NCBI GenBank assembly: GCA_014529385.2
Contig: CM043960.1
Coordinates: forward strand, 24,714,896-24,778,895
Source of the DNA: Adiantum capillus-veneris
Lineage: Eukaryota > Streptophyta > Polypodiopsida > Polypodiales > Pteridaceae
Direction: 5' to 3'
DNA: 64,000 bases
Of the stretch, positions 1 to 12,982 are shown piece after piece. The position numbers and the translations under genes were made by a program. Each line of letters opens with the position of its first letter. Position 1 is the stretch's first letter. The notes under the pieces were generated by a model, which saw nothing but the letters and a program-made list of their open reading frames with translations, did no database searches and was not told where the DNA came from.

Positions 1-1759
1 GTACAACCTATGGGGGTTTCTGAAAATGTTACAAATTAGCCTATTACTGATGTAGATGTACATGATGTACTTGATGAGGAAAGGGATGAAAATGAGCAGG
101 CTAGAGGTATGCCCAAATGGCTGGTGCACACTTTGCGTGATAGTAAATTGGATGCACCTTTGTCTAGTCGTACTTGTTTAGGCTCTCGCCATGCATCTTA
201 TGCATCAGATTTTTATGCTTTGGCTGTGTCTAGCCTACATAACGTTAAGGAACCTCTGTCTTTTGATGAAGCACAGAATTCATAAAATTGGATGACTGCC
301 ATGCAATCATAATATGATGCACTTATAGAAAATGACACATGGACTTTATGTAATTTGCCTCCTAGCAAAAAGGCCATTGGTACGGAGTGGGTTTACAAGT
401 TGAAACGCAAGCCGGATGGTGAGATCGATCGCCATAAGGCTCGACTTGTTGCAAAGGGTTATGCACAGCAAAAACGCATAGATTATGAAGAGACTTTTGC
501 TCCCACTTGTCGTATGACTATTGTGCATTTTCTATGTGCATTGGCAACTCATTTCGGTTGGGATGTACATCAATCAGACATTGTTACTGCTTTCTTGAAT
601 GGTGACATATTTGAGGAAGTTTATGTAATGCAGCCTCGCGGTTTTGTCATAAAAAAACAAGAGGACAAAGTGTGCAGATGTAAGAAGGCTTTGTATGGGT
701 TGAAGCAATCTCCTCGTGCTTGGTATGAGAAAGTTGACACTCATTTGGTCAAACGAGGCTTTCGTAACAGTCCAACAGAAAGCACATTGTATGTAAAGCG
801 TGAGGGTGATGTACTTCTCATTGTGGTTCTTTATGTCGATGATTTGCTGATCACTGGACCAAATGAGAGACATATTGCTGAAATTAAGGATGATTTGAAT
901 GCTACTTTCAATATGAAAGATTTGGGATTGTTGCATCGTTACTTGGGTATACAGTTTAAGCAATGTGATGGTGGTATTGCCTTGTGTCAGAAAAGTTACA
1001 TAGAGACATTGCTATGTAAGTTTGGACTTGAGGATTGCAAACCTATTGCCACTTCCATGGAAACAGGTTTGAAGTTGAGTCTGCATGATGCTGGCGATCC
1101 TGTTGATGTCACTCTTTATCAAACTATTGTTGGCTGCCTCATTTATGTATGCAACACGAGGCCGGATATTCAGCAAATTTATGCATAGCCCATGGTCTAA
1201 GCATTGGCAGGCTGTCAAGAGGATTTTCCTCTACCTTAGTGGCACTTTACATCTTGGCTTGTTTTATCCCAAGGGGGGATCATTGCCCCCAGACTTACAT
1301 GCTTTTTCGGACTCAAATTGGGTTGGTTGTTTTGGCACGCGAGTGTCCACCAAGTTGTGAGGCTGAGTACATGGCAGTCTTCACAACTACGGTTGAGTGT
1401 GCATGGCTCAGACGCCTTATGGCTGATTTGGGTGTTGGACAGAACACTGCCAACACTATCTACACTGACAGTCAGAGCACATTGCCAGTTGCGAGGAACC
1501 CAATTTTTCATGCTCGCACAAAGCACATTGAGGTGCATTACCACTATGTCAGGGAGAGGCTCTCAGCAGGAGAGATAAGCTTGGCTTATGTGCCAACACA
1601 TGACAACCTTGCAGATCTTTTCACAAAGGCATTGTCTTGTGAGAAGCTTGAAGCTTTCCGCAAAGCTTTGGGCTTACTCCCCGATCATGTCCTCAGGGCA
1701 TGGCACTTCCCTTTACTCATGTGCCAGCTCTCGTTCACCACATCACTCCAGGGGGGAGT
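1..1759 (+). pseudogene. Ty1/copia pol, 3' part (RT and RNase H), broken
   Basis: This is the reverse transcriptase and RNase H end of a copia polyprotein that copies element RNA into DNA in a cytoplasmic particle. The frame opens near the left edge with stops at 37-39 (TAG), 283-285 and 310-312 (TAA). The RT core (355-1188) is well kept: an AFLNGDIFEEVYV block, the KKALYGLKQSPRAWY block and the catalytic YVDD at 832-843. After NTRPDI the frame stops at 1186-1188 and continues in the next frame (HSPWSKHWQAVKRIFLYL) to about 1356. It then jumps frame again to CEAEYMAV, with about 25 residues that normally lie before this motif missing. RNase H then reads on through TDSQSTLPVARNP, RTKHIE and LADLFTKAL. 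Gag, protease and integrase would lie left of the window. The family call is secure and the copy is dead. Confidence 0.93.
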
Positions 1760-1985
1760 TGTTACCATATACATGTGGTAGTGATGTGTGTGAACACACT
1801 AGGACCGCCGAGGCATTTTTTCCCTCTTTAGGAGGTTTTTCCCCCGAGCATTGTATATACGCCCATCACTCTAGGGCTATCTATCTTTCCATTGCATACT
1901 AATAAACACACTCTCTATCGTGTGCCTTGAGCTTCCTTCATCTTCTCCAAGCTGTGTGTATTTCTCTGCAACCCTAATTCCAACA
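1760..1985 (+). repeat. 3' LTR of the copia element
   Basis: The pol frame is followed by a purine tract (1750-1758, ggggggag) and then TGTTACC. The proposed LTR ends AACA at 1985, so the ends are TGTT...AACA, and the length of 226 bp suits a short copia LTR. Inside are a TATA-like TGTATATAC (1853-1861) and AATAAA (1901-1906). The partner 5' LTR is outside the window, so the boundaries rest only on the terminal motifs and the purine tract. Confidence 0.72.
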
Positions 1986-2000
1986 CGAAGGATAGTTTGT

Positions 2001-4114
2001 GTCAGTTATAGATAGTTATCCTTCCAATCGTGAGGATGATTTCTATGTTGCCATGACAGTAGGTATTGTTGCTATTGGGGCCGTGTTGCTGCAAAAGGTA
2101 GACAAGAGCTACACGCACATCTACTTTGAGAGCAGGGTGATAAGTTACGGAGGGATGACCTACACCGAATCGGAGTAGTGGGTGATGGCTTTGGTCTTCG
2201 CATGCAGGAAGTTTAAAGTGCACTTGATTGTATGCAAGTTTTATATGCTGACATCTAATAATATATTACCTGAAGTGGTGCTACATTTGAAACTAGGGAA
2301 GTGTATTATGAAGTGGGTGTTAGAGCTACAAGAGTTTGAGTTCAAGTTCAAGATTGATTATACCAGCCAGTCCTACTTAGCAGACGTTTTGGTCAATAAG
2401 GGTGTTGATTTACTGGTATATCCTAGGGTCGTGCGAGATGAAGCTAGAGAAGAGCTCGATTTGGAAGGGTCTTTTACCATGTGGTTCGATGGAGCGTATA
2501 GGATAGTAGTGCAAAAAGCAAGAAGTAGTGTGATAATACAAGACCCATAGGGCAAGGTTATCTTTTCCAAAGCCTGTGACCTTGAGGATGTCCACACCAG
2601 CAATGAAACTGAGTACCTCACTCTTTATTTAGGTCTGAAGCAGTGTGTAGAGTTTGGAATTTCCAAGCTAGTGGTGAAAGGTGATGCACTATTGGTTATC
2701 AAGTAGCTCTTCGGCCAATGGCAGGTAAAGAGGGATTCCTTGAAGCATTGATTTTTTTCCATTAAGAAGCTGTTAAAGTTCTTTGAAGCCATACAATTTA
2801 AACATGTCAAGAGAGAGTAGAACCAAGAGGCGGATCAACTAGCCAGTAGCAGAGTATACATGCATGTTGCAGGTAGGGAGACCTTGAAGGAGGTAGAGGA
2901 CTTTTAGAGCACGGGCCAATGTCCAGGGAGTTTGTCTAAACTACAAAGGAGAAGAGTTGTTCAAAAGGCTTGCAAGTTCAATTTAATTGGCAAAAACCTG
3001 ATGACACCTGATGGAGTTCTAAGGAGGGTGCTCTACAAAAAGAGTGTTGGCATGGTCTTGGAGCAATGCCATGAGGAAAGCGGACATTAGGGGAAAGATC
3101 ACGTACTGTTCTGAATTCTTAGAGCAGTTTTTTTGGTGGCCTTCTATAGTGCGGGATGTGCACTATTGATGCAAGACATGCCACGAGTGTCAGACCATGG
3201 GTGAAAGATGCCTGGTAGCCGAGTCACAGGGGGCTATTATAACCCGAAATGCTTTTGAGAGGCGATTTTCAGAAGTTATCGGTCCACTCACTAAGTCAAC
3301 GGGTGGTAAGAAGTACATTTTGGTAGCCATAGACTACATTAGGAGGTGGGTCGAGGCCAAGGGAGTTAAAGGAGTAAATGTTGGTATTGTGGCTTAGTTT
3401 GTCTTTGATTGCATTTTTTGTCATTTGGGAGTGCCCTGGGTGCTCATTTCTAATAGAGGTCAAGGGTTTTGAAGCAAGTTGGTGCATGCATTAGTAGAAA
3501 AGTTGGGCATTAAACATCGTTCTTCACCCTATCACCCCCAGTGCAATGGTCTAGTGGAGAGTGTCAACGTGCAGATCATCAAGATGCTTACAACGTATGT
3601 GTACAAGAAGAAGCTAACCTTGAGAAGTTCTTATGGGCATACATGACATCCTACAAGGTGGCTACAAATGTTACTCCATTTGAGACGGTTTATGGTAAAG
3701 AGGCAGTGCTACCAGTGCATGCACAAGTAGGAGCTTTGAAGGGTATGCAACAAATCCATGCCACACAGCAAGATTAGTCTTGAAGCCTTGCAGATGAACA
3801 AGGAGGCAATAACAGATTTCTAAGTGAAGCAACGGGAGAAGCGGGTTGCCAAGTTCAACAAAAATGTGTTGAGCAAGAAGATACATGAAGACAACTTAGT
3901 GATGAACTATGAGAGCTATCTTGATTTCATCTTCAAGTGGACATGTCCATATAAAGTGCATAAGGCCTTTCCTAATGGGACCTATCAAATGGTGCGGGCA
4001 AATGGCAAGTTTCTACTCACAAGGTGAATGGTGTGCGGCTTAAGTTGTACTTTGACAAGGTTTTAGTGCCTAATGTGCATCAAATTGTGTTCAAGGGGGT
4101 TGGGCAACCCACCT
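2001..4114 (+). pseudogene. Ty3/gypsy pol remnant: RNase H, second RNase H-like region, integrase
   Basis: This is the 3' half of a gypsy polyprotein. From about 2035 it reads as RT-linked RNase H (CRKFKVHL, then ELQEFEFKFKIDY). A second RNase H-like block follows (MWFDGAYR, SNETEYLTLYLGLKQC, LVVKGDALLVIK), the layout of plant Tat-lineage elements. Integrase then shows a zinc finger (QCHEESGH near 3068, later CKTCHECQ) and the core (LVAIDYIRRWVEA). The second catalytic position reads ISNRGQGF with Asn at 3452-3454 instead of Asp, and NGLVE supplies the Glu. The frame slips near 3600 (to VTPFETVYGKEAVLP) and near 3820 to the GPY-type C-terminus (KWTCPYKVHKAFPNGTYQ), ending NGVRLKLYF near 4060. 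In-frame TAG stops lie at 2176, 2548, 2704, 2818 and 2905, with a TGA at 2749. The element is inactive. Confidence 0.87.
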
Positions 4115-6240
4115 AAGTAGAAATGGCATGCAATGGATATAAAGCTTTTGTACATACCTTGTACATATTGTTGCAATCTTTCAGTTTGCTTGGTTGTCTC
4201 CTAGATATTTGCAGAATTGAGGTTCAATAAGCATGCTTGTTGTTGAACATGAATGTTCAAAAAAGGGGTTGGGAAATGATGGTGCATCCAAAGATGGTTG
4301 GTGCTAGCAGTAGGCACATGCATGGGTATGTACGCTGACAGGTGCAAGCTAGAGTACTAAAGCATGTGTAAAGGTCTTGGGCAGCGGATATGTATGCTCA
4401 ATGTGTTTTTTGGGCAAAATGCTCTACAATGGTGCCTATCAAAGGTGGAAAGTCCAGGTGTCGAGAGTGCTGGGAATATGGCAAGATGTGGTGTTTGAGG
4501 TGCTTTCGAGGCCGGTCTAGACAGCTCCTCAATCAGAGCTACAAGGTAAAAGTTATTACAGTTTGAAGGTGAAGTGCTTTGCAGATCCCCACCGGATTGG
4601 GCAAGTGCAAATGAATGGTCATGGATGATGTAAATGGATAGACTCAAGGTGCCTAAATTGTGGTGCATGCCGATCTTTATCGCCAATTGAAGCTCAAATG
4701 GGCAAGTTATGGGCCGATGAAGTTTTCAAGGAGGCCAGTACTAGCATAATTTGACCACCTTGATAGGCGTACTGACAGAAATCTTTTTGGGCTCACCAAG
4801 GTTCCTAGGATTAGTATGCAACATGTAAAGTTAACCAGAATTTACCGCTCATCAATTGGGTTCTTGGGCGACAAGATATGGCAGGTTGAAGTTGGGAGCA
4901 ACTGCCAGGGAAGTGGGGACATATGATTTTTTGCCAAGGTCGGTAATGCTAGGACTTTATAAGGTAGGCATCTAAGATCGAGGTAGGAAATTGGAGTGTT
5001 CCAAATATGGTGCAAGAAGACGGTTTTTTTGAATCTCTGGTCGGAGGATTTTTGAAGGCTTTGGGGGTAGAGGTACGTGGTAGTGCCACATGGCCTTCAG
5101 ATAGCCCCACATGGGGTATGAGGGACTCCCTGTTCATTACATATATATTCCAATGTGAATAGTTCATTGGCATCACAAGGAGGAAGAAAGATCTCCCCTT
5201 GAGGCCCACCATGGTATGGGCGCTGTCGAGTGTGCGTCGATAGTGTTTGGCGGGTGTGTCGGCACGGCAACAACACTGTTTGATGTTGGGCGGCCTTGCT
5301 AGGTGACAGTCGGGAGTTATGATATTGGTGACATGGAATTTGGAGCCCGTAAAGGCAGTTTCTCACGTGTTGTCCTCGAGGGGCCCCCTTTTTAATTGAA
5401 GGCAGGGGAGCACTAGTGCCCCCCCCCCCGGAGCTCATGAGGATGTGAGAGAGAGGAGGACAGTCCACAAAGGGAGAATCAAACCCTTCAAAAATTGCAT
5501 AGTCGAGCATTCGAAAGGACCAAGGAGGAAAAAGTTTTTGAAACTGGGCGGGCACCTCTATAAAAAAATACATTTTATCACTTTCGGGGGATATTTTTGG
5601 TTCTGGGGCAGTTTTCTGCCGGTGAAGCCTCAAGGGTGTGTTTTTTTCAAGTTGGCCATGGTTTTTGGCGCTCGTAATGTTGTATAAGCTTTTTTGAAGC
5701 AAGATTTTTCCCTATTTGGTGGTTATTCTCCCCTTCCCCCTTCTCTTTCTCCTGCTCTTGTTTCTTTTTTTTTTTGTCGTGGTGTTGGCAGTGTTGGTGC
5801 TTGTGTGGAGAGAGTGAGATGGAGCAGTTGTGTGTGTGTTGAGAGGGTCGAGGTGGACCGCGGCGGTGTGTGAGTGTGAATATATAGTGATCTTCTCGAG
5901 CATTTGTACATTGGTTTGTGTGTAAGCGGTGGTTTGTAAGTGTAATTTGGTTGTTTTAAAGGTGTTCTTGAGAGGATAGGGGTGTGGTGAATGCCCTGAG
6001 CTATATGAAAGCCATTGTGTTGTGTTTCGGGTGTGTTTCAGGATGGTCCTATATTTGGCGGGTAAATTATAGAAGCTATGTATGTCTACATGATTTTGAA
6101 AAAGGGTAAATTAACAATTCCCTTATACATACAAGTCAAAGGTCTGAAAAAACCCACCATGTTATGATTATAAAAGTTACTATATACACATGTATCTATA
6201 CATATTTTTGAAAAAATATGGAAGACGAGAAATGAGGAAT
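4115..6240 (+). other. Non-coding 3' region of the gypsy remnant; possible long LTR from 4277
   Basis: No convincing gene is seen here. A purine-rich tract at 4259-4276 followed by TG at 4277 looks like a polypurine tract and LTR start placed just after integrase. A TATAAAAAAAT-like box lies near 5560, with a 12-C run at about 5420-5431 and a pyrimidine-rich stretch at 5710-5775. An LTR of up to about 1.8 kb would suit a Tat-type element, but I could not find a matching inverted end or a second copy, so the right boundary is unknown. The open frames on both strands in this stretch show no domain. Confidence 0.3.
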
Positions 6241-6244
6241 ATTC

Positions 6245-6284
6245 TCACACACACTCTGTGTGTGTGTGTGCGCGCACGCGCGCC
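6245..6284. repeat. CA/TG/CG dinucleotide repeat
   Basis: A CA run, then (TG)n, then alternating CG/CA. The CACACACA...TGTGTGTG arms are self-complementary and alternating purine-pyrimidine. Confidence 0.9.
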
Positions 6285-7369
6285 ACAACTCCGGCTATCG
6301 AGAGTATAGAGCTTTGGTAAAGGTGTAATGGAATTGGCCTATTTAATTTGAGAGTAGCGGAAATTAATGAGAGTACTTTTGAGAAACTTTGTGAGCATAG
6401 CGGGTGAACATAATTGAAGATAGCAACATAATCATAGCAATTAGTTAACTTGGCATGATCAATACTTTTGCAAGAGAGAGAATTTAGAGAACATGACAAG
6501 AGTTGAGGACCGGATTTATGTGGAGCCGGTCCCCCCTCCAATAGGCATTTGTATTATGATTTCTCCCATTAAGAGAGACTTGTTACAGTACAATCTTTGT
6601 GTTCCTTGTGACCTAGGTGATGCAATGAAGATGGAAAGCTTCATGCATCACAAACATAACATAAACTTGAAGAAAGCTTTAACTATCCCAAGCCTCAGTC
6701 CCAAGACCTCAAACACCTTCGAAGGTGGAGAGAGCTAGCAAGGAATGAGGGTAGGGAAGAGGAAGAAGAAACATTTCGTAGGAGAAAGAATCAGTTCCTC
6801 ACTTATCATAACTCTTGTTGCTAGCATACATAATAGCATAGTAATGAAGAAGAAGGAGATGGCAAGCTTAAGCATTGAAGCATGGCTCTTGGTTGGATTT
6901 GCACTCCATATCCAAGAGTGTTGGTGTAGGCTCTCAACCTCTACTTGCTTGGAGAAGGAGAGGGAGTTCTTGCACTTTGCATAGCACACAATGAAAGTGT
7001 TTGTGAGTGGACCCCCCTAAGCAACCCCCTAGCTTACTTGGGTCGACCCCCCCTTGTAGCTCATGCTTGAAGCTCATTGGACCCCTCGAGGCCTAGCCAA
7101 TCACAAGCAGGAGGCATTACAAGCAGCAAGGGTAGCCTTGAGACAAGTGTCCCCCTTTCCCCTTTGAGAGAGAGGGCTAGATAAATTCTAAATCAATTAA
7201 TTAAATCTCTTAAATTATTATTGGACCCCTTGGGTGGCCAACCAATAGGCTTTAGGCACACCATGAGGGCAACATGAGGAGAAACTTGACAAGTATCCCT
7301 TTTGCTTTCTTTGTACCATGCATGCCTTGTGTGAGTGTGTGGGTGTTCTCTCTCATCCCCCCTCATGTA
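6285..7369. other. No recognisable gene
   Basis: Two open frames on the plus strand (6493-6738 and 6745-6984, 81 and 79 codons) lie end to end in the same frame, but show no motif, splice context or composition that would support a gene. The rest is AT-rich with C-rich clusters near 7010-7090 and 7345-7360. Nothing further is seen. Confidence 0.5.
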
Positions 7370-7625
7370 GGGCTCGCCCCCTCCTTGTAGGGATTGAATC
7401 TTTGACTTTTTGACACCTCAAGCCCCTCATGCATAGGCCCAGTTCCCACCACAAGCTTGGCCGTTAAGCACTTTAAGCTTGGGATAGGTTCGCACCTTAA
7501 GTGCAACCCTAGCATCTCAAGCATGTCAAGCACCTCAAACATCTCAATAATTAAGCACCTCAAGCACCTTAGTCATCAAGCATGACAAGCAGGACAAGCA
7601 CCTCGAGCTGGGTCGGGTTCCCGCA
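7370..7625. repeat. Degenerate CAAGCACCT repeat
   Basis: Short imperfect units of the type CAAGCACCT and CAAGCATCTC recur many times, densest at about 7500-7615. The stretch also holds two related phrases (gggataggttcgcacctta near 7480; ggtcgggttcccgcacctc near 7610) about 130 bp apart, which suggests an older, larger duplication. No coding signal is seen. Confidence 0.6.
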
Positions 7626-7952
7626 CCTCAAGCTCAGCCCTAGCTTACCTAAGGTCAAAGGCCTTTTACACACATTATTGGAGGTCTTCAATGAAGCTAA
7701 CCCTAAGGTCTTATGCTCCATTTGTTAGCCTTGCTCTTTGATAGACCATCTCTCATTTGGGCCCCTTTACCATTGGCCCCGTGTTGAGATAGATCTATAA
7801 GCACATGTCTATATCTTAACACTTGTTCCCGTTTATTCTCCCACATTAAGTGATCAATTTAATATGAGAAAATCATTTGGGTTGGTTAGATATTAGATAT
7901 TAGATTTTATGACAAAAGGCGCTTATGAAAAGAGCTACACACACATACACAC

Positions 7953-9400
7953 TTTTTTTTGTAAATCTACTTTGATTAATTACAAGTGGGAAACCTCAAA
8001 GCGAGGAAAACCCATGAAAAGAAAGGGATACAAAAAGCGGAGCACTATGAGGCTCCGAAGGCTAAAAACAGTCAAAGTAAGTCCTATAGGTATCAAGAGT
8101 GATATCTCCAGCATCATAGGCAAAATGCAGTGCTTGACCAAGAGATAATTTGAAATAGGGGAAGGGATTAATAGAAGTGCCTTGGAACATTAAGGAGTTC
8201 CTATGGTGCCAGATGGCCCACATAGTCCAAAATCTGACCCAGCTGAAGAACACCGCAAACTGAGATTGCCGTGATTGGAGCACTCCAAAAAGCTAAAAGC
8301 ATCTACGAAAAGAGTCGCAAGGAAAATGAAGCCGAAGAGTAGTCGACACTTTTCGAATGAAGGATCTGGAGTGACGACAATGCCACAGTAAGTGTGGCAC
8401 GGTCTCCTCAGCTTCAAGGCATCTGGGACACGAGAAGACGCAATATGCCGAGCATGTAACACATTGCCAACAAGTAGAGCTCCCACCAAGCAGCGCCACA
8501 AGAAAACACATTCCTTCAAAGGCAGATGACTCTGCTAAATGCGAGACAATGTGTGTTGCCACCACAAGGATGACTCGGAAAGCGACCATAGCTAATTACC
8601 CTGATGCACAATCCATACATCAGATTGAAGGATGGCATATACACTACTAGCTGGAGATGCAGTCCAATCTAGTAGTAGCCAGATTCTAGTTAGAGAAGCA
8701 AGAGTCCACATCCAAAGGAGGAATGGGTGAATGAGCAGCAAGCATCCTTTGAATCTCCCTCCAGAGAGGAGAATAGTGAAGACCCAACCGAAAGCAGGAC
8801 ACTGCATCAGCGAACGAAAGAACAAAACCCGAGTCATCAACCACTTGATGCACCCGACAGATTCCTTTTTGGGAAAGAAAATACGCTTGGCAAGGAGACC
8901 GTTGAACCAAAGTCGAAGTGAAAGCCCTGCTCCAATGCAGATTCGCATTTGGCTTGGAATTGTCGACAATTCCAAGCCAAATGCGAAGTGACAACCTTCG
9001 AGTCAACAATTAGAGAAGAAGTAAAGGGACATCCAAGAACATGTCCTTCAAGCTTCCCAAAAACCGTCCCAATAAGTCGGTTTCCTATGACCAAAAGATG
9101 GGGTGACAATGTGCGTACACAAATGTGTAACCATGAGAGCCTAGGGTTGCTGCTGCTATACCAAAATTGGCAACAACATAGCTTTCCGAGCCAGAAGAAG
9201 ACGTAGCAAGTCCAAAATATTTAACCCTTTAAGCCGCTTGGAAGAACACAGCTTGTCCATAGATAGAAGCCGAAGACCCTTCTTGCTAGAGGAGGTCCGC
9301 CAAAAATGCTCTAAAAATATTGGACATGAGGGATTGTACCAAATGTTAACTTTGAAGGTGGTAAGGAGGGAAAAAATCACTTTTTTGACCTGCAAGGCCG
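7953..9400 (-). pseudogene. L1-type LINE, 3' end of ORF2, 5'-truncated
   Basis: The minus strand encodes the C-terminal part of a plant L1 ORF2. At 9395-9156 the L1 post-RT block (GLRLLSMDKLCSSKRLKGLN then ILDLLRLLLARKA) is visible. From 8589 to 8190 comes the zf-RVT-like domain: FLWRCLVGALL, then CPRCLEAEETVPHLLWHC. The tail reads MWAIWHHRNSLMFQG near 8215. The plus-strand run of T at 7953-7960 is the poly(A) tail seen from the other strand and gives the 3' end. Several frame changes break the protein. The 5' end is lost near 9400, as is usual for LINE copies. The endonuclease and RT core are not present. Confidence 0.85.
8942..8987. repeat. 46-bp perfect palindrome
   Basis: Two 23-bp arms meet at the centre GTCGAC with no spacer and no mismatch (left arm begins TTCGCATTTGGC, right arm ends GCCAAATGCGAA). 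It lies inside the L1 remnant, where one arm is ordinary ORF2 sequence. Confidence 0.97.
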
Positions 9401-9512
9401 TTTGAGGTCCGTTCAGAAAATTCCAAACCCGCGCTCAGCTCTGCCAAGCCGAATTTGACTCGCATGCCACTCGCGTTGAGGAAATGCCATGCTTATGGTT
9501 TGGAATTCAGTG

Positions 9513-9516
<4 letters not shown>

Positions 9517-9546
<30 letters not shown>

Positions 9547-9607
9547 TCACTCACTCTCTCTCTCTCTCTCACACACACACTCACTCACTCACTCACTCAC
9601 ACACACA
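9517..9607. repeat. Compound (AC)n-(TC)n-(AC)n-(TCAC)n microsatellite
   Basis: (AC)n, then (TC)n, then (AC)n and a tetranucleotide TCAC block. It is not coding, although it is open in several frames. Confidence 0.95.
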
Positions 9608-9665
9608 ATCTCCTTACGACTACTCTACAGCTTCGTTAGCCTGCCAAAAGAAACAGAATTTGGCT

Positions 9666-9667
<2 letters not shown>

Positions 9668-9736
<69 letters not shown>
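9668..9736. repeat. (TC)n-(AC)n microsatellite
   Basis: About 15 TC units followed by about 16 AC units, 60 bp after the previous compound array, with the two motifs in the opposite order. Confidence 0.95.
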
Positions 9737-9737
<1 letters not shown>

Positions 9738-9739
9738 AA

Positions 9740-11009
<1,270 letters not shown>

Positions 11010-11756
11010 GCTAACAAGAAATCATGCAAAGTCTTGGTTCACAAAATGAGCACTCTTCTAATTGTTCTTAAATGCAAGCAACACACATATAAGCATAACT
11101 AGTATGTAGGAAAGAGATTGGTATTGAAGAAGAAAGAGAGACACATAGCCGAATTCCAAGCTTATTTGGTATGGAGTTGCTTCGCTGGGACCTGTTGTTG
11201 ATTTAACAATCCACTATCACATGGGTGATGTGGTCCTTGTTGTGATTGAGAAGCTTTAGGCTTCCATACCATCTTTGTTTATAGGTGGTTTTGGGTCCAT
11301 GATGCCAAGATCTCCTTGTAGCTTTTCCATGGTTGAATTTGTCTTTGTGCTGCCTAGTAGCCAAATTTGCTTATTAGCTTTATAGTATCCTTGTGCAATG
11401 AGGAGATTCTTTGGTATTTTCTTTTGCACTATGTGTTGTTGTGAATAGTGGTGGGCCTTGGAAGTAATTGCAACAAATCTCTTCTTCATTATAGACTTGG
11501 GATGCTTCTCCCTAGTTGGTTGTCATTTTCATGTATATTTGGACCTTGGTTTTGATATCATGCATGGATTTTCTTTGACAATTGTTTGTAGCATGTGATG
11601 TGGAGATGGTAGCCACAAATCTCTTTGACCATCATAAAACCCAACAGACGTTAACATGTGATTAGTGAGTCATCCTTTTTACACATTTTCCTTTGGCTCC
11701 TGGCTTTCTACTTGTTTGTGCTTGTCACTATCACTTATTTGTGGATGTTGACTAGT

Positions 11757-11864
11757 GCTTTTGGCACTAATACCTATCTGATGTTCTTTGTTTATCTCTA
11801 AGTGAGAGGTACTTTTGGCCCTAAGACCTATATAATGTTTTTTGTTTTTCTCTAAGTGAGGGGT
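11757..11864. repeat. Tandem duplication, 2 x 54 bp
   Basis: Two adjacent 54-bp units (11757-11810, 11811-11864) differ at a few positions. The length is a multiple of three, so the minus-strand open frame runs through both as an 18-residue repeat (RAKSTSHLEINKEHQIG type). Confidence 0.88.
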
Positions 11865-12690
11865 ACTTGGGGAATAGGCCCTTGGCTTCTTATCCATAGT
11901 ACGTGGTGGCAAGTCATCTATTGGGTTGAGGAAACTTGTGGCATAACATATCCATCCCTAGGGAAGAGATATCTCTTGGATTAGTTGATGTAGATGCATA
12001 TGTAGTCTCTATGTCAGAGGTGTTAATAATCTCTGCTTTAATTTTACCCTTTCCTTCATACGTGGCTTTAATGATGCTTGAGCTAAATGGAACTAGAGAT
12101 TTTAGCTATGAATATATTAAGACTGCCATTGGTTCCAATTGCTACACCAATGGTACATGTAATTGCAACTCCTTTTTCCTTGAAAGAGATAAGAAAAGAC
12201 TAGTAGCTCCTCCATAGTAGCAACAAATCGTAATGTACCATCCATTTTGACCAAGAGGTACCTTGTCAAATGCCTCTCCTAGATCCATCACTTTCAATTC
12301 CTTCTTAGGTTGCTTTTGGATGTAAAGAGTATCCACCATCACATTTGTCCCTTTTGGAAGCAAATACTTGCTGAGAATGCTCCAAATTTGGATAGATACC
12401 ATATTGCACTTTGTATTTGGTTGAGTAAAGCTAAGTATTAGATGTTAGCTCCATTTACACAATCCAACATAATTCCAACCATGATGGGTGGTACAATGGG
12501 AGGGTTAGGGCTATTAGAGACTGCTTTACCCTTTCTGGTCATCTATCGATGAAACTTGAGGTTGAACCTCCTTTTGGTTGAGATTTGTGATTGGGCGCAC
12601 TTAGTGGGGAAGTTTTTATGTTGGGGCCTAATGATTTTTGCTTTAGAGACCTTTAAGCTTGTCAGATATCACTGAGCATTGCTTTGAGCA

Positions 12691-12982
12691 ATTTTTGTCA
12701 AAATATTTGTTGCATTTATTTTCTTTGAGTCTTTTGGCAAAGAAGATTTAACCTTAAAGGGTGCAAGAGCTCCAAGACATGGGCCAACATTGATTGCAAC
12801 TGTTTGATGAATGCCTAGAGCTTTGGGATGTTGGAAATTTTTGTCAAAATATTTGTTGCATTTATTTTCTTTGAGTCTTTTGGCAAAGAAGATTTAACCT
12901 TAAAGGGTGCAAGAGCTCCAAGACATGGGCCAACATTGATTGCAGCTGTTTGATGAATGCCTAGAGCTTTGGGATGTTGGAC
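12691..12982. repeat. Tandem duplication, 2 x 146 bp, nearly identical
   Basis: Units 12691-12836 and 12837-12982 match almost base for base; I found one clear internal difference (gcaactg versus gcagctg). Surrounding repeats are much more diverged, so this duplication looks recent. Confidence 0.93.

Noticed and set aside
5097-5702. 201-codon minus-strand frame as a gene
   Set aside because: It crosses the C run at 5420, lies in the likely LTR of the gypsy remnant, and shows no domain.
6053-6062. TTTGGCG motif as a primer-binding site ending a long LTR at about 6052
   Set aside because: It resembles the start of Tat/Athila primer sites, but a 3' LTR should not be followed by one, only seven bases match, and no gag follows.
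6493-6984. Two consecutive plus-strand frames as a small two-exon gene
   Set aside because: No splice signals join them, no domain is visible, and the composition equals that of the neighbourhood.
7370-7625. Regularly repeated CAAGCACCT units as a CRISPR-like array
   Set aside because: Units are short, irregular and without unique spacers, and the DNA is a plant nuclear sequence.
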